From: Dyadobacter sp. UC 10
GTDB lineage: Bacteria; Bacteroidota; Bacteroidia; Cytophagales; Spirosomataceae
Assembly: GCF_008369915.1 (NCBI RefSeq)
Contig: NZ_VSRN01000001.1
Span: 1,364,001-1,428,000, forward strand
DNA: 64,000 nucleotides
Direction of reading: 5' to 3'
The notes beneath the pieces were generated by a model. The model was not told where the DNA came from, searched no databases, and saw nothing but the letters and a program-made list of their open reading frames with translations. Below, piece after piece: positions 51,517 through 61,137 of this stretch (positions are counted from its first letter, which is position 1; the number at the start of each line of letters is the position of its first letter). The translations under genes and the position numbers were made by a program.

Positions 51517-52038
51517 ATGGACAACAAACATTCAAAAGATTTTATGGAACTGGATATCATTCAAAACAAGGTTTTCAATCTGCGCGGGTTCAAAGTGATT
51601 CTGGATTTTGATCTGGCAGAAATGTATGGAGTTGAGACAAAAGCATTAAAGCAGGCCGTCAGAAGAAATGCAGATCGCTTCCCGGCTGATTTCATGTTTG
51701 AGATGACACAGGCAGAATTGGCAATTTTGAGGTCACAAAATGTGACCTCATCATGGGGCGGCAATAGATACCTCCCATTTGCATTCACCGAGCAAGGTGT
51801 GGCTATGTTATCCAGTGTCCTGAAAAGTAAGAAAGCATTGCAGGTGAATATTACCATTATGCGCGCCTTCGTGACGATGCGGCAATTTTACCTCGATTCC
51901 AAAGAGTTGAAAGTCAGAATTGATGCACTTGAAAATGAAATGGAGATCAAATTCAAAGACATTCATGAAGCACTTACTTATCTGCTCAATCCGCCAAATC
52001 AGGACAGGTCGCCGATCGGGTTCCGGCCGGGTGAGTGA
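51517..52038 (+). CDS. ORF6N domain protein
   Basis: 173 residues from the ATG at 51517 (MDNKHSKDFMELD); a TTG at 51508 is in frame. The ORF6N domain spans about residues 8-95: VFNLRGFKVILDFDLAEMYGVETKALKQAVRRNADRFP, FMFEMTQAELAILRSQ, LPFAFTEQGVAMLSSVL. A charged coiled C-terminal part follows. ORF6N is a phage-associated DNA-binding domain common in mobile or accessory regions; it is an odd guest in a polysaccharide locus. It ends exactly where the convergent methyltransferase gene ends. Confidence 0.88.
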   Translation: MDNKHSKDFMELDIIQNKVFNLRGFKVILDFDLAEMYGVETKALKQAVRRNADRFPADFMFEMTQAELAILRSQNVTSSWGGNRYLPFAFTEQGVAMLSSVLKSKKALQVNITIMRAFVTMRQFYLDSKELKVRIDALENEMEIKFKDIHEALTYLLNPPNQDRSPIGFRPGE

Positions 52039-52947
52039 TCAGCGCGCGTAGGGATTGGGCGGGAAAGTGTGGATCTGGAAACCGTCTTTTCGCATAGCTT
52101 CCAGGGTTTGCTGAGAAGGTACCTTCTTGAAAATCACCGCGCACAATACCTGTGAAGGCATTAAGGAAGCTCTTGTCAAAAAGTCGTGAAATGCGAGTTT
52201 GCGCTTTATTTTCCGAAAAGCCAATGAGGAATCGTCCGCTTTTTCCTGACTGTATGAAGGATGATAATAATTGTTGTTAATGCCTTTGAAAGCGACCATC
52301 GGAAGGCCCATTCCATTTGCAAGTTTGTCCATTTCGCGCTCAGACAGCTTAAAAACGTAATTCCCGACTTCTTCAAACGAATACCTGTTTTTCCAGTATT
52401 TCTGTAACAAAGTCGTATCAAAGCGGTCAAAAATGTTCCTTAGTGCAAGTAAAAAAGGCATTTTTGAAATAGGATCGTGCGGCTCGATCAGAATAATACC
52501 TTCTCTGGCAACGCGCAGCATTTCGTATACGCCCAAATACGGCCGTGGAAAGTGATGGTAAGCTTCTTTGCAAAAAACATAGTCAAAACTATGGTCCGCG
52601 AAAGTCAGCTTTTCTACATTTTCAACCGCGTAATTATTAATAAATCCCCTTGATTTGGATAGCGGCAAAAAAGCTTCTGAAATGTCCGTCGCGGTCACTT
52701 CGAGGCCGTGCTCGTGAAAATAATTGGCATCGAAACCATACCCATCGCCAACTGTCAGCCAGGATTTCTTTTCGTTCATGAAAGGATTTGCCAACGCCAG
52801 CATGCGATGATGGATCCAGTGATTGATGGTTTTATGCTTGTTATCATATTCCCACAGCTCAATCGCACGGTCCTTCGCTTCCTTCGTTGCATACTGAACA
52901 TCGTACCACTCCGAATGCGCCTCGTGGCTGCGCTTTTCATTAGACAT
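52039..52947 (-). CDS. Class I SAM-dependent methyltransferase
   Basis: 302 residues. Motif I WLTVGDGYGFDANYFHEHGLEVTATDIS, motif II-like SFDYVFCKEAYHHFPRPYLGVYEMLRV and EGIILIEPHDPIS. The N-terminus (EKRSHEAHSEWYDVQYATKEAKDR) and long C-terminal region are typical of methyltransferases in O-antigen type clusters. Acceptor unknown. The 124-bp spacer to the glycosyltransferase gene is divergent. Confidence 0.86.
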   Translation of the reverse strand: MSNEKRSHEAHSEWYDVQYATKEAKDRAIELWEYDNKHKTINHWIHHRMLALANPFMNEKKSWLTVGDGYGFDANYFHEHGLEVTATDISEAFLPLSKSRGFINNYAVENVEKLTFADHSFDYVFCKEAYHHFPRPYLGVYEMLRVAREGIILIEPHDPISKMPFLLALRNIFDRFDTTLLQKYWKNRYSFEEVGNYVFKLSEREMDKLANGMGLPMVAFKGINNNYYHPSYSQEKADDSSLAFRKIKRKLAFHDFLTRASLMPSQVLCAVIFKKVPSQQTLEAMRKDGFQIHTFPPNPYAR

Positions 52948-53071
52948 GATCGTCAGTTTACTTATTTCCCGATAAAGATAGATTAACGAATAAAATTTTT
53001 AACCCCGGAACTGTTTAAATTTACCACTTATAACGATTGCCGGCGGAACCGGATCAGCACAAAACATTTAC

Positions 53072-54322
53072 ATGGTACTTCATTTAAGTACATTTCATTT
53101 GGAAGGAGGCGCAGGAGTGGCGGCAGTAAGGCTCCATAGGGCATTGCTGAAATCCGGGATTGAATCGCATTTATTAACACCGTTTTTGAGCCGGGAAGAA
53201 CAAAATGTGACCGGAATAGCCCATACCAAATGGCAAAAACGCAGGATTTGGGGACATTTTATCGCCGAGCGTCTCGCCTTTTACCCCCACGAAAAAGATG
53301 CATCCGTTCGATTTGCCTTTTCACCAGCCGATGCCGGTATCGATATCTCCGAACACCCACTCGTCCGTCAGGCCGGCATAATCCACATACATTGGATAAA
53401 TTTCGGTTTTTTATCACTCAGCTCGCTGCAAAAGCTGTTTAAACTTGGAAAACCCATTGTATGGACCCTGCATGATATGTGGACATTTACGGGCGGCTGC
53501 CATTACAGTCGCGGCTGCGATCGTTTTTTAACACACTGCTCCTATTGCCCTTACCTCGCTAAACCAGATCAGTACGACATTTCTTTTTCTCAGTTTGAGC
53601 TGAAAGAAGCGCTGTATGCACAGCCCAGACTTGCACTGATTTCTCCCAGCAAGTGGCTCGACCAAATGGTGAAGCAAGCCCCTCTTACGGCCGCGAAAAC
53701 TTCCGGAAGCATTCCAAATTGTATCGATACGCTTTTTTTTAAGCCGCGCGAGCAGCATTTGGTCAGAAAAACCCTCGGGTTACCTGCGGATAAAAAGCTG
53801 GTGCTTTTTACCGGTGCAAATATTCAGGATATCCGGAAAGGGTTTATATATTTTCAGGAAGCACTGGTGTTATTGCAAAAACAGTTTCCGGATATTGAGG
53901 CGATGATTTTTGGAAAAGCTCATAAAAACAACCTGCGCGATTTTCCGGTAACGGTCCATTACCTTGGAAAAATTACGGAACCTGATGGTATGGTCGATGC
54001 ATATAATGCGGCTGACCTGATCGCTGTTCCGTCTCTGGAGGACAATCTTCCAAACACGATCATGGAAGCAATGGCATGCGGTACGCCAGCCGTGGGTTTT
54101 GAAACGGGCGGAATCCCGGAAATGATCGATCATAAAGTGAATGGCTATGTGGCCGGATCCCGGTCGGCTATATCATTAACTGAAGGTATCAGGTGGATTT
54201 TGGAAAACAATCAAAACGGTGAAATCTCGGCCCGCGCACGCGAGAAGGTTTTGGTAAGTTATTCTGAAAAGATAATCGCAGATCAGTACCAACAATTATA
54301 TCAGTCTCTTTTGAATGGATAA
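53072..54322 (+). CDS. Family 4 glycosyltransferase
   Basis: GT-B-fold transferase of 416 residues. N-terminal VLHLSTFHLEGGAGVAAVRLHRALLKSG, a cysteine cluster typical of WcaC-like enzymes (GGCHYSRGCDRFLTHCSYCPYL), and the C-terminal donor site ADLIAVPSLEDNLPNTIMEAMACGTPAVGFETGGIPEMI with the family E-x7-E. Retaining transfer of a sugar onto the lipid-linked unit. Overlaps the next glycosyltransferase by 8 bp. Confidence 0.94.
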   Translation: MVLHLSTFHLEGGAGVAAVRLHRALLKSGIESHLLTPFLSREEQNVTGIAHTKWQKRRIWGHFIAERLAFYPHEKDASVRFAFSPADAGIDISEHPLVRQAGIIHIHWINFGFLSLSSLQKLFKLGKPIVWTLHDMWTFTGGCHYSRGCDRFLTHCSYCPYLAKPDQYDISFSQFELKEALYAQPRLALISPSKWLDQMVKQAPLTAAKTSGSIPNCIDTLFFKPREQHLVRKTLGLPADKKLVLFTGANIQDIRKGFIYFQEALVLLQKQFPDIEAMIFGKAHKNNLRDFPVTVHYLGKITEPDGMVDAYNAADLIAVPSLEDNLPNTIMEAMACGTPAVGFETGGIPEMIDHKVNGYVAGSRSAISLTEGIRWILENNQNGEISARAREKVLVSYSEKIIADQYQQLYQSLLNG

Positions 54323-55094
54323 TCAGCCGAGGCTCACTATTATTACCGTTACTTATAATGCAGAACGCTTTGTGGAGCGCACGCTCAAAAGTGTCCGGGC
54401 AGCGATGGAAGCAGTCGAAAATCCGGCGCTGGTCGAATATCTGATTGTTGACGGAGAATCGAAAGATGGTACAATAGAGATTTGCGAACGTTATTCCGAT
54501 CTGATTTCGCGTATCATTTCCGAAAAAGACAAAGGTATTTACGACGCCATGAACAAGGGAATTGCGCTGGCTCGCGGGAAATATCTTTGGTTTCTGAATG
54601 CGGGCGACGAAATATACGCCCCAAACGTCATGAAAAACCTGCTTGGAATCCTCGAAAGCGGAGCAGATGTGCATTACAGCGATGCGATGATGGTCGATGA
54701 ATCGGGTGCAGAACAGGGATTAAGGAGCCAGTTTACGCCACATTCCTTATCCGAAAATATCAGCTGGAAAGATTTTAATCTTGGCATGAAAATATGTCAT
54801 CAGGCATTTATCGCGAAAAAAGACATTGCGCCTTTCTACGATATCACTAATCTTAGCGCCGATATTGACTGGGAAATCAATTGTCTTAAAAGAGCAGGAT
54901 CAATCCGGCTTATTCCGTTTGTGCTCTGCCGTTATCTGTTGGGAGGAACTTCCGTTAAAAAACACCGTCGCTCCCTTGCAGACAGGTTCAAGGTTCTAAA
55001 AAAACATTTCGGCTTACTTCCAACGATGATCAGTCACCTGAAAATCGTCTGGCGCGGCATCTTGTTTGCGGCTCAGCGGGGTAAATACTGGTAG
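54315..55094 (+). CDS. Family 2 glycosyltransferase (WcaA/colanic-type)
   Basis: 259 residues. TIITVTYNAERFVERTLKSVRAAM, EYLIVDGESKDGTIEIC, and the distinctive SEKDKGIYDAMNKGIALARGKYLWFLNAGDEIYAPN, with NAGDE as metal-binding motif. This pattern is shared by transferases of colanic-acid-like clusters. The 8-bp overlap with the upstream transferase implies coupled translation. Last gene of the polysaccharide cluster. Confidence 0.93.
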   Translation: MDNQPRLTIITVTYNAERFVERTLKSVRAAMEAVENPALVEYLIVDGESKDGTIEICERYSDLISRIISEKDKGIYDAMNKGIALARGKYLWFLNAGDEIYAPNVMKNLLGILESGADVHYSDAMMVDESGAEQGLRSQFTPHSLSENISWKDFNLGMKICHQAFIAKKDIAPFYDITNLSADIDWEINCLKRAGSIRLIPFVLCRYLLGGTSVKKHRRSLADRFKVLKKHFGLLPTMISHLKIVWRGILFAAQRGKYW

Positions 55095-55196
55095 GCACAC
55101 TCCTATGGCGGAAATCAGGTAACATCTGACACATCTTCTCTCCTACATAAATGCCACAAATTATACTATACAACTCCTAATTTGTTCGCAATAAAA

Positions 55197-55227
55197 TTTG
55201 GCTATATTTCGGATAAACATATCTTTG
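55197..55227 (+). promoter_or_regulatory. Promoter of the susCD operon
   Basis: TTTG (55197-55200) and TATCTTTG (55220-55227), spaced 19 bp, match the Bacteroidota -33/-7 consensus completely. Transcription would start near 55234, giving a leader of about 30 nt. A weaker pair (TTTG 55181, TATATTTC 55203) lies just upstream. Confidence 0.8.
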
Positions 55228-55263
55228 TTTTGAAAGATTGCACAATAACCAAACCTAATAGCT

Positions 55264-58200
55264 ATGAAAAAAACTTTGCTTCTGGCATTTATTTTCAGTG
55301 TCGCTGCCTGGATGTCTGTACACGGACAAGCAGTAGGAATTACTGGAAAAGTATCAAGTGACGATGGCTCTCCCCTTCCCGGCGCCTCAGTACAACTAAA
55401 AGGAACAACTACAGGAACGCAGACAGACGCAGACGGAAACTATACTATCAATATTTCCGGCCCCGAATCCGTACTCATTTTCAGTTTCGTTGGGATGACA
55501 AGCCAGGAACTGACGGTGGGTAGCCAGAGTGTCATCGATGTGCAGTTAAAAAGCGACACACGTAACCTCAGCGAAGTGGTAGTAACTGGCTTCGGCTCTC
55601 AGATTAAGCGCGATCTGACTGGCAATATCGCACAGGTAAAAGGTACCGAAATCCAGAATATGCCTGTGGCGAGCGTCGATGCGGCTTTACAGGGAAGAGC
55701 AGCCGGCGTGTATGTGAACAGCGGCAGCGGCAAGCTCGGGCAGGCAATCAATGTCCGGATCAGGGGAAATTCCTCGATCAGCGCGAGCAGTCAGCCCCTT
55801 TATGTCGTTGACGGAATGCCGATCACGACGGCGGACGTAAGTAACAGCACAGGGGGCGCTACCAACCCGCTTGCGGATATTAATTCCAATGATATTGAAT
55901 CCATCGAAATCCTGAAAGATGCTTCCGCGGGGGCAATTTATGGGTCACGCGCCGCAAATGGCGTGGTTTTGATCACAACCAAGCGCGGAAAAGCGGGCAA
56001 AACCAATGTCAGCATCAACTACCAGCTCGGCTCGTCAGAAGCGACCCGTCGGGTAGATTTCCTTAATGCAGACCAATATGTGAAATTTTATACCATGGCG
56101 GCCAACAACCGCGACCGTATTGACGATGTAGACCCGAGTGATCCAGACTCTTACACCCAGTACCTGTTGGGAGAAGGAGGGTTTCTGGACGATTACAGCC
56201 TTGGCACGTTTGGCACACCCGATCAGAAAGAATATTTGTGGCAGGACCAGGCTTTCCAGAAAGCGCCTATGCAACAACTGGATTTTCAGCTGAACGGAGG
56301 AAGTGACAAGACAAAATTCTTTATCTCCGGCCAATATCTGGACCAAAAAGGAGTAATAATAGGAAATAAGCTGAACAGACTTTCGGCCCGAATGAACCTG
56401 GATCATCAGGCTTATAAGTGGTTGCAGGTAGGGCTATCGATGGGACTGGCGAGAACCATTAACAGGCGTTTGCCAGGTGATAATGCATTTTCCAACCCAT
56501 TACAAATGGCCGCCCTTACCCCACTCACCCCATTTACCGATCCTTCAACTGGCTTGCCCACAGGAACACCGCCGGGAGAAGTGGGTGTACCGCTTTATTT
56601 CAACCCGATGATCACGAGTAAGTATGCCAGCTTTATAGCCACTTCATTCAGGAACCTGACCAATGCTTACGCGCAGATCAGCTTCACACCTGAACTGAAG
56701 TTCCGGAGTGAGCTTGGCATTGATCTCCTCAATCAGAATGAAGAAAGCTACTACCAAACGCAGAACGTACGGAATGTGAGCACGGCAAGTAGTGGCCTGG
56801 GAGAGAATTTTGCCACATTTATTACAAATTACAATACAAACAACTTTTTTTCTTACGACAAGACAATGGGCAACCACAGTATCGGTGCCACGCTGGGGAT
56901 GTCGTACCAGCAATCTCAAAACAAACTAAGTTTCATTGAAGGATCCCAGTTCCCGTCCAATTCATACAAAAAGATCGCGAGTGCTGCTACGAAATCGGGC
57001 GGGAGTTCGTCGGAAACCAATTTCCGCTTCCTCTCCTATTTCCTGAGGTTTAACTATAAGTTTTCAGAGAAATACCTGATTTCTGCCAGTGCAAGGATCG
57101 ACGGATCGTCGCGTTTTGGTGTTAATTCCCGTTATGGATTTTTTCCGTCGGTATCAGCGGGTTGGGTACTCACGGAAGAGAATTTCCTGAAAGACAACAA
57201 TGTGCTTAGCTTCCTTAAACTAAGAGGAAGCTATGGTTCGACAGGCAACTCCGAAATCGGCGATTTCCCGCAGCTTGGCTTGTTCTCAGGAGACGCGGGC
57301 TATGCGGGAGCAGCAGGCCAGCGGCCTTCCCAGCTAGCCAACCCGGACCTGAAATGGGAAACGACAAAACAAGCAGATTTTGGAATTGACTTTGGTTTGT
57401 TCAACAACCGGATCAATGGTGAAATTGACTATTACGAGAAAAAGACCGACGGTTTGCTTTTGGAAGTAAATGTACCGGCCACCACAGGATTTTCGATCAA
57501 AGTCGCCAATGTAGGCAAGCTCGAAAACAAAGGCTTCGAATTTGTACTGAATACGCAAAACCTGATCGGAAAATTCAAGTGGAGCACTTCTCTTAACCTG
57601 GCTGCAAACAGAAATAAGGTTACCGATATTCAGGACCAGATTATCGAAGGTGGTCTCGCAAATATGAGCCGCGTGATGGAAGGACAGCCGGTTGGTGTTT
57701 TCTATACCGTTGAATACGCGGGAGTTGACCCTGCAAATGGGAATGCACTTTTTTATAAAAATACGCCGACAGAAGGCAGGACTACGGTCACCAACAGCGG
57801 ATATAACAGTGCACAGCGCGTGGTGTCGGGCAACCCGAACCCTAAACTTGTAGGGGGTATTACCAATACCTTTTCATTCAAAGGATTCGACCTCAATGTG
57901 TTCTTCAACGGAGTCGCCGGCAATAAGATCAATTTCTACGGGGTAGGCCAATATGCATCTGCCAATGGTATCTATGAAGACAATCAGACTACCGATCAGC
58001 TCAATGCGTGGACTCCTGAAAATCCGAATACAAATGTTCCGGAGGCCCGGTTTTACCGCGGGAATGGAAATCAGGCATCGAGCCGGTATATCATGGACGG
58101 GTCGTATTTGCGCCTTCGTACTGTGACGCTGGGCTACAATTTACCATCAAACATTACCAGCAAAATCAAAATGGATCGCGTGAGGCTTTATGTTTCCGGA

Positions 58201-58356
58201 CTGAACCTGGCAACTTTCACCAACTACAAAGGGTGGGATCCCGAGGTAAACACAGATGACCTGAGTGCGAGGGATCTCAAATTCGCAACCGGAACTGATT
58301 TTTATACCCCACCTCAGCCACGTACAATACTGGTTGGTATTAACGTAGGTTTTTGA
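55264..58356 (+). CDS. SusC/RagA-type TonB-dependent transporter
   Basis: Outer-membrane nutrient importer of 1030 residues that works with the SusD lipoprotein as its lid. Signal peptide MKKTLLLAFIFSVAAWMSVHGQ. CarboxypepD_reg-like domain (ITGKVSSDDGSPLPGASVQLKG), TonB box region SEVVVTGFGSQ, plug with VDAALQGRAAGVYVNSGSG, VRIRGNSSISASSQPLYVVDG and SIEILKDASAGAIYGSRAANGVVLITTKRG. The barrel ends in ILVGINVGF. No degradation enzymes adjoin it, so the substrate is not evident. SusD follows after 31 bp. Confidence 0.97.
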   Translation: MKKTLLLAFIFSVAAWMSVHGQAVGITGKVSSDDGSPLPGASVQLKGTTTGTQTDADGNYTINISGPESVLIFSFVGMTSQELTVGSQSVIDVQLKSDTRNLSEVVVTGFGSQIKRDLTGNIAQVKGTEIQNMPVASVDAALQGRAAGVYVNSGSGKLGQAINVRIRGNSSISASSQPLYVVDGMPITTADVSNSTGGATNPLADINSNDIESIEILKDASAGAIYGSRAANGVVLITTKRGKAGKTNVSINYQLGSSEATRRVDFLNADQYVKFYTMAANNRDRIDDVDPSDPDSYTQYLLGEGGFLDDYSLGTFGTPDQKEYLWQDQAFQKAPMQQLDFQLNGGSDKTKFFISGQYLDQKGVIIGNKLNRLSARMNLDHQAYKWLQVGLSMGLARTINRRLPGDNAFSNPLQMAALTPLTPFTDPSTGLPTGTPPGEVGVPLYFNPMITSKYASFIATSFRNLTNAYAQISFTPELKFRSELGIDLLNQNEESYYQTQNVRNVSTASSGLGENFATFITNYNTNNFFSYDKTMGNHSIGATLGMSYQQSQNKLSFIEGSQFPSNSYKKIASAATKSGGSSSETNFRFLSYFLRFNYKFSEKYLISASARIDGSSRFGVNSRYGFFPSVSAGWVLTEENFLKDNNVLSFLKLRGSYGSTGNSEIGDFPQLGLFSGDAGYAGAAGQRPSQLANPDLKWETTKQADFGIDFGLFNNRINGEIDYYEKKTDGLLLEVNVPATTGFSIKVANVGKLENKGFEFVLNTQNLIGKFKWSTSLNLAANRNKVTDIQDQIIEGGLANMSRVMEGQPVGVFYTVEYAGVDPANGNALFYKNTPTEGRTTVTNSGYNSAQRVVSGNPNPKLVGGITNTFSFKGFDLNVFFNGVAGNKINFYGVGQYASANGIYEDNQTTDQLNAWTPENPNTNVPEARFYRGNGNQASSRYIMDGSYLRLRTVTLGYNLPSNITSKIKMDRVRLYVSGLNLATFTNYKGWDPEVNTDDLSARDLKFATGTDFYTPPQPRTILVGINVGF

Positions 58357-58387
58357 TTTCATTTCAGCTCATTAATTGAAAAAAAAT

Positions 58388-59761
58388 ATGAAAAAGAGAA
58401 CATATATACACTCCCTGGCTCTGTTGACAGGTCTGCTCATGGTGAATGGCTGTGCAAGCAAGCTGGATGTTGCGCCTACCCAAAGCATTGAAGAAAGCAC
58501 CGCGCTGAGCACTTCGCGCGATGTGGAGGTAACCCTGATAGGTGCTTATGATGGATTACAGGATGTGGACGTTTATGGAGGTGCATTCCAGTACACCTCC
58601 GAATTATTGGGAAACAGCGACGAGCTGGGCTTTGGAGGGACTTTCCAAAACCTACTCGAAATGTACAATAAAGAAATTACCACACAGAATGTAACAGCCC
58701 TGGCGACCTGGCGCGATTCGTATGTTGCAATCAACCGCTGTAATAATGTATTGTCAGCGCTGGATATCGTGGAAGAGGATAAAAGGGAACGTGTGGAAGG
58801 TGAGGCGCGGTTTATCAGGGGTTCTATTTATTTTGACCTGGTCAGAATGTATGCAAAAACCTGGGGCGATGGGGATAACAATGCAAATCCGGGCGTTCCG
58901 CTCATTTTAACGCCGACGCGGGTTGTGACTGAAGCCAATAATATCCCCCGTAATTCGGTAGCCGAGGTATATACACAGGTCCTGGCTGATTTGACTGCAG
59001 CCAAAACACTTTTGCCGGAGGTTAATGCTATTTACGCTAATAAGTTTGCTGCATCTGCCCAATTATCGCGTGTATACCTGATGCAGTCCAATTTTGCACT
59101 TGCAAGGGATGAGGCTAATGAAGTTATCCAGTCAGCTAAGTATCCGCTGGTGGCTGACTTTTCTTCACTATACTATACTTTCCTGCGCAACAACGGAGCT
59201 AATCCGGCTGAATACATTTTTTCGATGGTCGTAACGCAGCAAGACGGAGCGAACGATATGAACACCTATTTCGGAGCGACTATCGAGGATATCACAGGGA
59301 CTTCAGGAAGAGGGGATGTTCGCATACTTCCCAAACACAGAAGCCTGTACGAAACTGGTGATGAACGCGGGAATTTCTTTATTACTACGCTCAATACCTA
59401 TACGCAAAAACATCTGGACACTTTTGGTAACGTGCTTCAGTTCAGGTCTGCCGAAATGTATTTGACGAGAGCAGAGGCCAATTTTCGTCTCAGCACGTCA
59501 GTGGGCGCTACTCCTGTTGCAGATATTAACCGGATTCGCACACGGGCCGGCCTGACAGCAGTCACAACAGTGAATCTGGAATCGATCCTCAAAGAGCGGC
59601 ATCTCGAACTTGCATTTGAAGGCCACATGTTGCACGATATCAAGCGGAACAAAAAGAATGTAGGAACATTCCCCTACAATTCTCCGAAGCTGATCATGCC
59701 TATTCCACAACGCGAGATCGATGTAAACAAGAGCCTGGTGCAAAATGAGGGTTATCAATGA
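58388..59761 (+). CDS. SusD/RagB-type nutrient-binding lipoprotein
   Basis: Surface lipoprotein of 457 residues partnering the SusC upstream. Start at the ATG at 58388; TTG 58376 is in frame and less likely. Lipobox VNGC near residue 22. SusD features: ALSTSRDVEVTLIGAYDGLQ, RVEGEARFIRGSIYFDLVRMYAKTWG, ADLTAAKTLLP, and the C-terminal FRSAEMYLTRAEANFR, INRIRTRAGLTAV, ILKERHLELAFEGHMLHDIKRN. It ends in a strong terminator shared with the opposing operon. Confidence 0.96.
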   Translation: MKKRTYIHSLALLTGLLMVNGCASKLDVAPTQSIEESTALSTSRDVEVTLIGAYDGLQDVDVYGGAFQYTSELLGNSDELGFGGTFQNLLEMYNKEITTQNVTALATWRDSYVAINRCNNVLSALDIVEEDKRERVEGEARFIRGSIYFDLVRMYAKTWGDGDNNANPGVPLILTPTRVVTEANNIPRNSVAEVYTQVLADLTAAKTLLPEVNAIYANKFAASAQLSRVYLMQSNFALARDEANEVIQSAKYPLVADFSSLYYTFLRNNGANPAEYIFSMVVTQQDGANDMNTYFGATIEDITGTSGRGDVRILPKHRSLYETGDERGNFFITTLNTYTQKHLDTFGNVLQFRSAEMYLTRAEANFRLSTSVGATPVADINRIRTRAGLTAVTTVNLESILKERHLELAFEGHMLHDIKRNKKNVGTFPYNSPKLIMPIPQREIDVNKSLVQNEGYQ

Positions 59762-59773
59762 TTTTAACCCCTA

Positions 59774-59809
59774 CAAAAAAACACTCCTTTTGCCAGGAGT
59801 GTTTTTTTG
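59774..59809. terminator. Bidirectional terminator between the two Sus loci
   Basis: CAAAAAAACACTCCT (59774-59788) and AGGAGTGTTTTTTTG (59795-59809) form a perfect 15-bp stem with a 6-nt loop, with A and T tracts on both sides. Confidence 0.95.
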
Positions 59810-59828
59810 CTTTAGAAAATGCACGCAA

Positions 59829-61133
59829 CTATTGCCAGGAAATCCAGGCTTTCGCGTCTTTGGCACTCACCATATCGTACGTTGTTTCTGACGTCTGGAT
59901 CAGATAAAACCCGCTTTTATCGTACAGCAGATTTGCCGAGTTCACTGCCGGGCCATTCATAGGGACAGGACCTGTGGTGGCGTAGGCCGTATATATGATC
60001 CTGCCATCGGCGGTGAATACAGGAGGCTCGCCAAGGTGCCCGTAGATAAGCGACAAAGCGTCATCGACCACAAAAAGGGGCGCAAAAATCTCATAACTCG
60101 TGTCTCCTCCCGGCTGGTACAAATAACGATAGTAGGGGTTTCCTTCGTAACTGAGATCTTTTACTCCAAATGCATCATCGACGCCCTTAACGTGAAACCC
60201 GTTGAGAGAGCGCCAGTAGCCACCCGATTCGACGGGCTCTCGCCACCATCTCCTTGCAGCTGCAAGATCAACGGAAATTGGTTTGATCGCTTCCTGCACC
60301 ACAGTATTGGCCCCTCCTCCCGAAAACCTCAGTTGCATTGAATTTGCATTCCACGTAAAGTTGGTAAAACCATTGATGGTTTGTGAACCATTTACCAACG
60401 GTTTGAGGAAAACGAGGCTCGCCCCCGCAAAATAATACCCTGTCGTAAATGTCTTGGGCACATTGCCTTCCAGCCAGGTTAGTTTAATAGTTCTATTCAA
60501 CTGGTTGGGCGTAATCTCATAAGTAACGTTGCCGAGGGTAATCCGCCTGAAATAGGTCTGATACTTGGAAATATTGTTGAAGAGAACCGCCTTTGCAAGA
60601 TCTCCGCTGGCGTAAGCCGCTGCCTGTGCCTGCGTTGCTTTGGTGAGCACAAGCCTGCTCTGGTTTTTTCTGCCGACGAAGGTGACCGTTTCTTCTTTCA
60701 GTGAGTCGGGAAAAATACTGAACTCAAAATCCGATTGAAGCCCTTCCCCTAATACGCCCCCATTTACCTCATTGTCCGGGTCAGACAACACGTGTAAGTA
60801 TGAATAGGTATCGAATATCAGCGAAGGGGTCTGCATGGCTTTCAACCGGTAGCTGCTTTCCTTCGGTTTGGCTGCAGACTCTGCTGTAAAGTCCGAGTAC
60901 ATGACGACCCTGTTCTGATCATTGAATTTGAAGTGAAAACCATAGCTGCCGCCGCCTTTTGGGTAAATGATTGCATTCCAGCCGTGCGGGGCCTCAACAA
61001 GCAGCTTTTCATAGGATGCCAATGCAGCATTCAAACGGGTATCCGCAGATTCTTCAAACAAAGTATCATCGCTATTCTCGCAGGAAAAAAAAGCGGAAGA
61101 AGCGAACAGGAAATAGAGAAAGATTTTTTTCAT
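59829..61133 (-). CDS. DUF4302 lipoprotein
   Basis: 434 residues. Lipobox AFFSC near residue 18. The start of the mature part, EESADTRLNAALASYEKLLVEAPHGWNAIIYPKGGGSYGFHFKF, is typical of the DUF4302 family, which accompanies SusCD and HExxH lipoproteins in Bacteroidota. Mostly beta-rich. Function unknown; probably surface exposed and part of the uptake complex encoded upstream. Last gene of the minus-strand operon, 4 bp after the metallohydrolase. Confidence 0.88.
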   Translation of the reverse strand: MKKIFLYFLFASSAFFSCENSDDTLFEESADTRLNAALASYEKLLVEAPHGWNAIIYPKGGGSYGFHFKFNDQNRVVMYSDFTAESAAKPKESSYRLKAMQTPSLIFDTYSYLHVLSDPDNEVNGGVLGEGLQSDFEFSIFPDSLKEETVTFVGRKNQSRLVLTKATQAQAAAYASGDLAKAVLFNNISKYQTYFRRITLGNVTYEITPNQLNRTIKLTWLEGNVPKTFTTGYYFAGASLVFLKPLVNGSQTINGFTNFTWNANSMQLRFSGGGANTVVQEAIKPISVDLAAARRWWREPVESGGYWRSLNGFHVKGVDDAFGVKDLSYEGNPYYRYLYQPGGDTSYEIFAPLFVVDDALSLIYGHLGEPPVFTADGRIIYTAYATTGPVPMNGPAVNSANLLYDKSGFYLIQTSETTYDMVSAKDAKAWISWQ

Positions 61134-61137
61134 TTAA

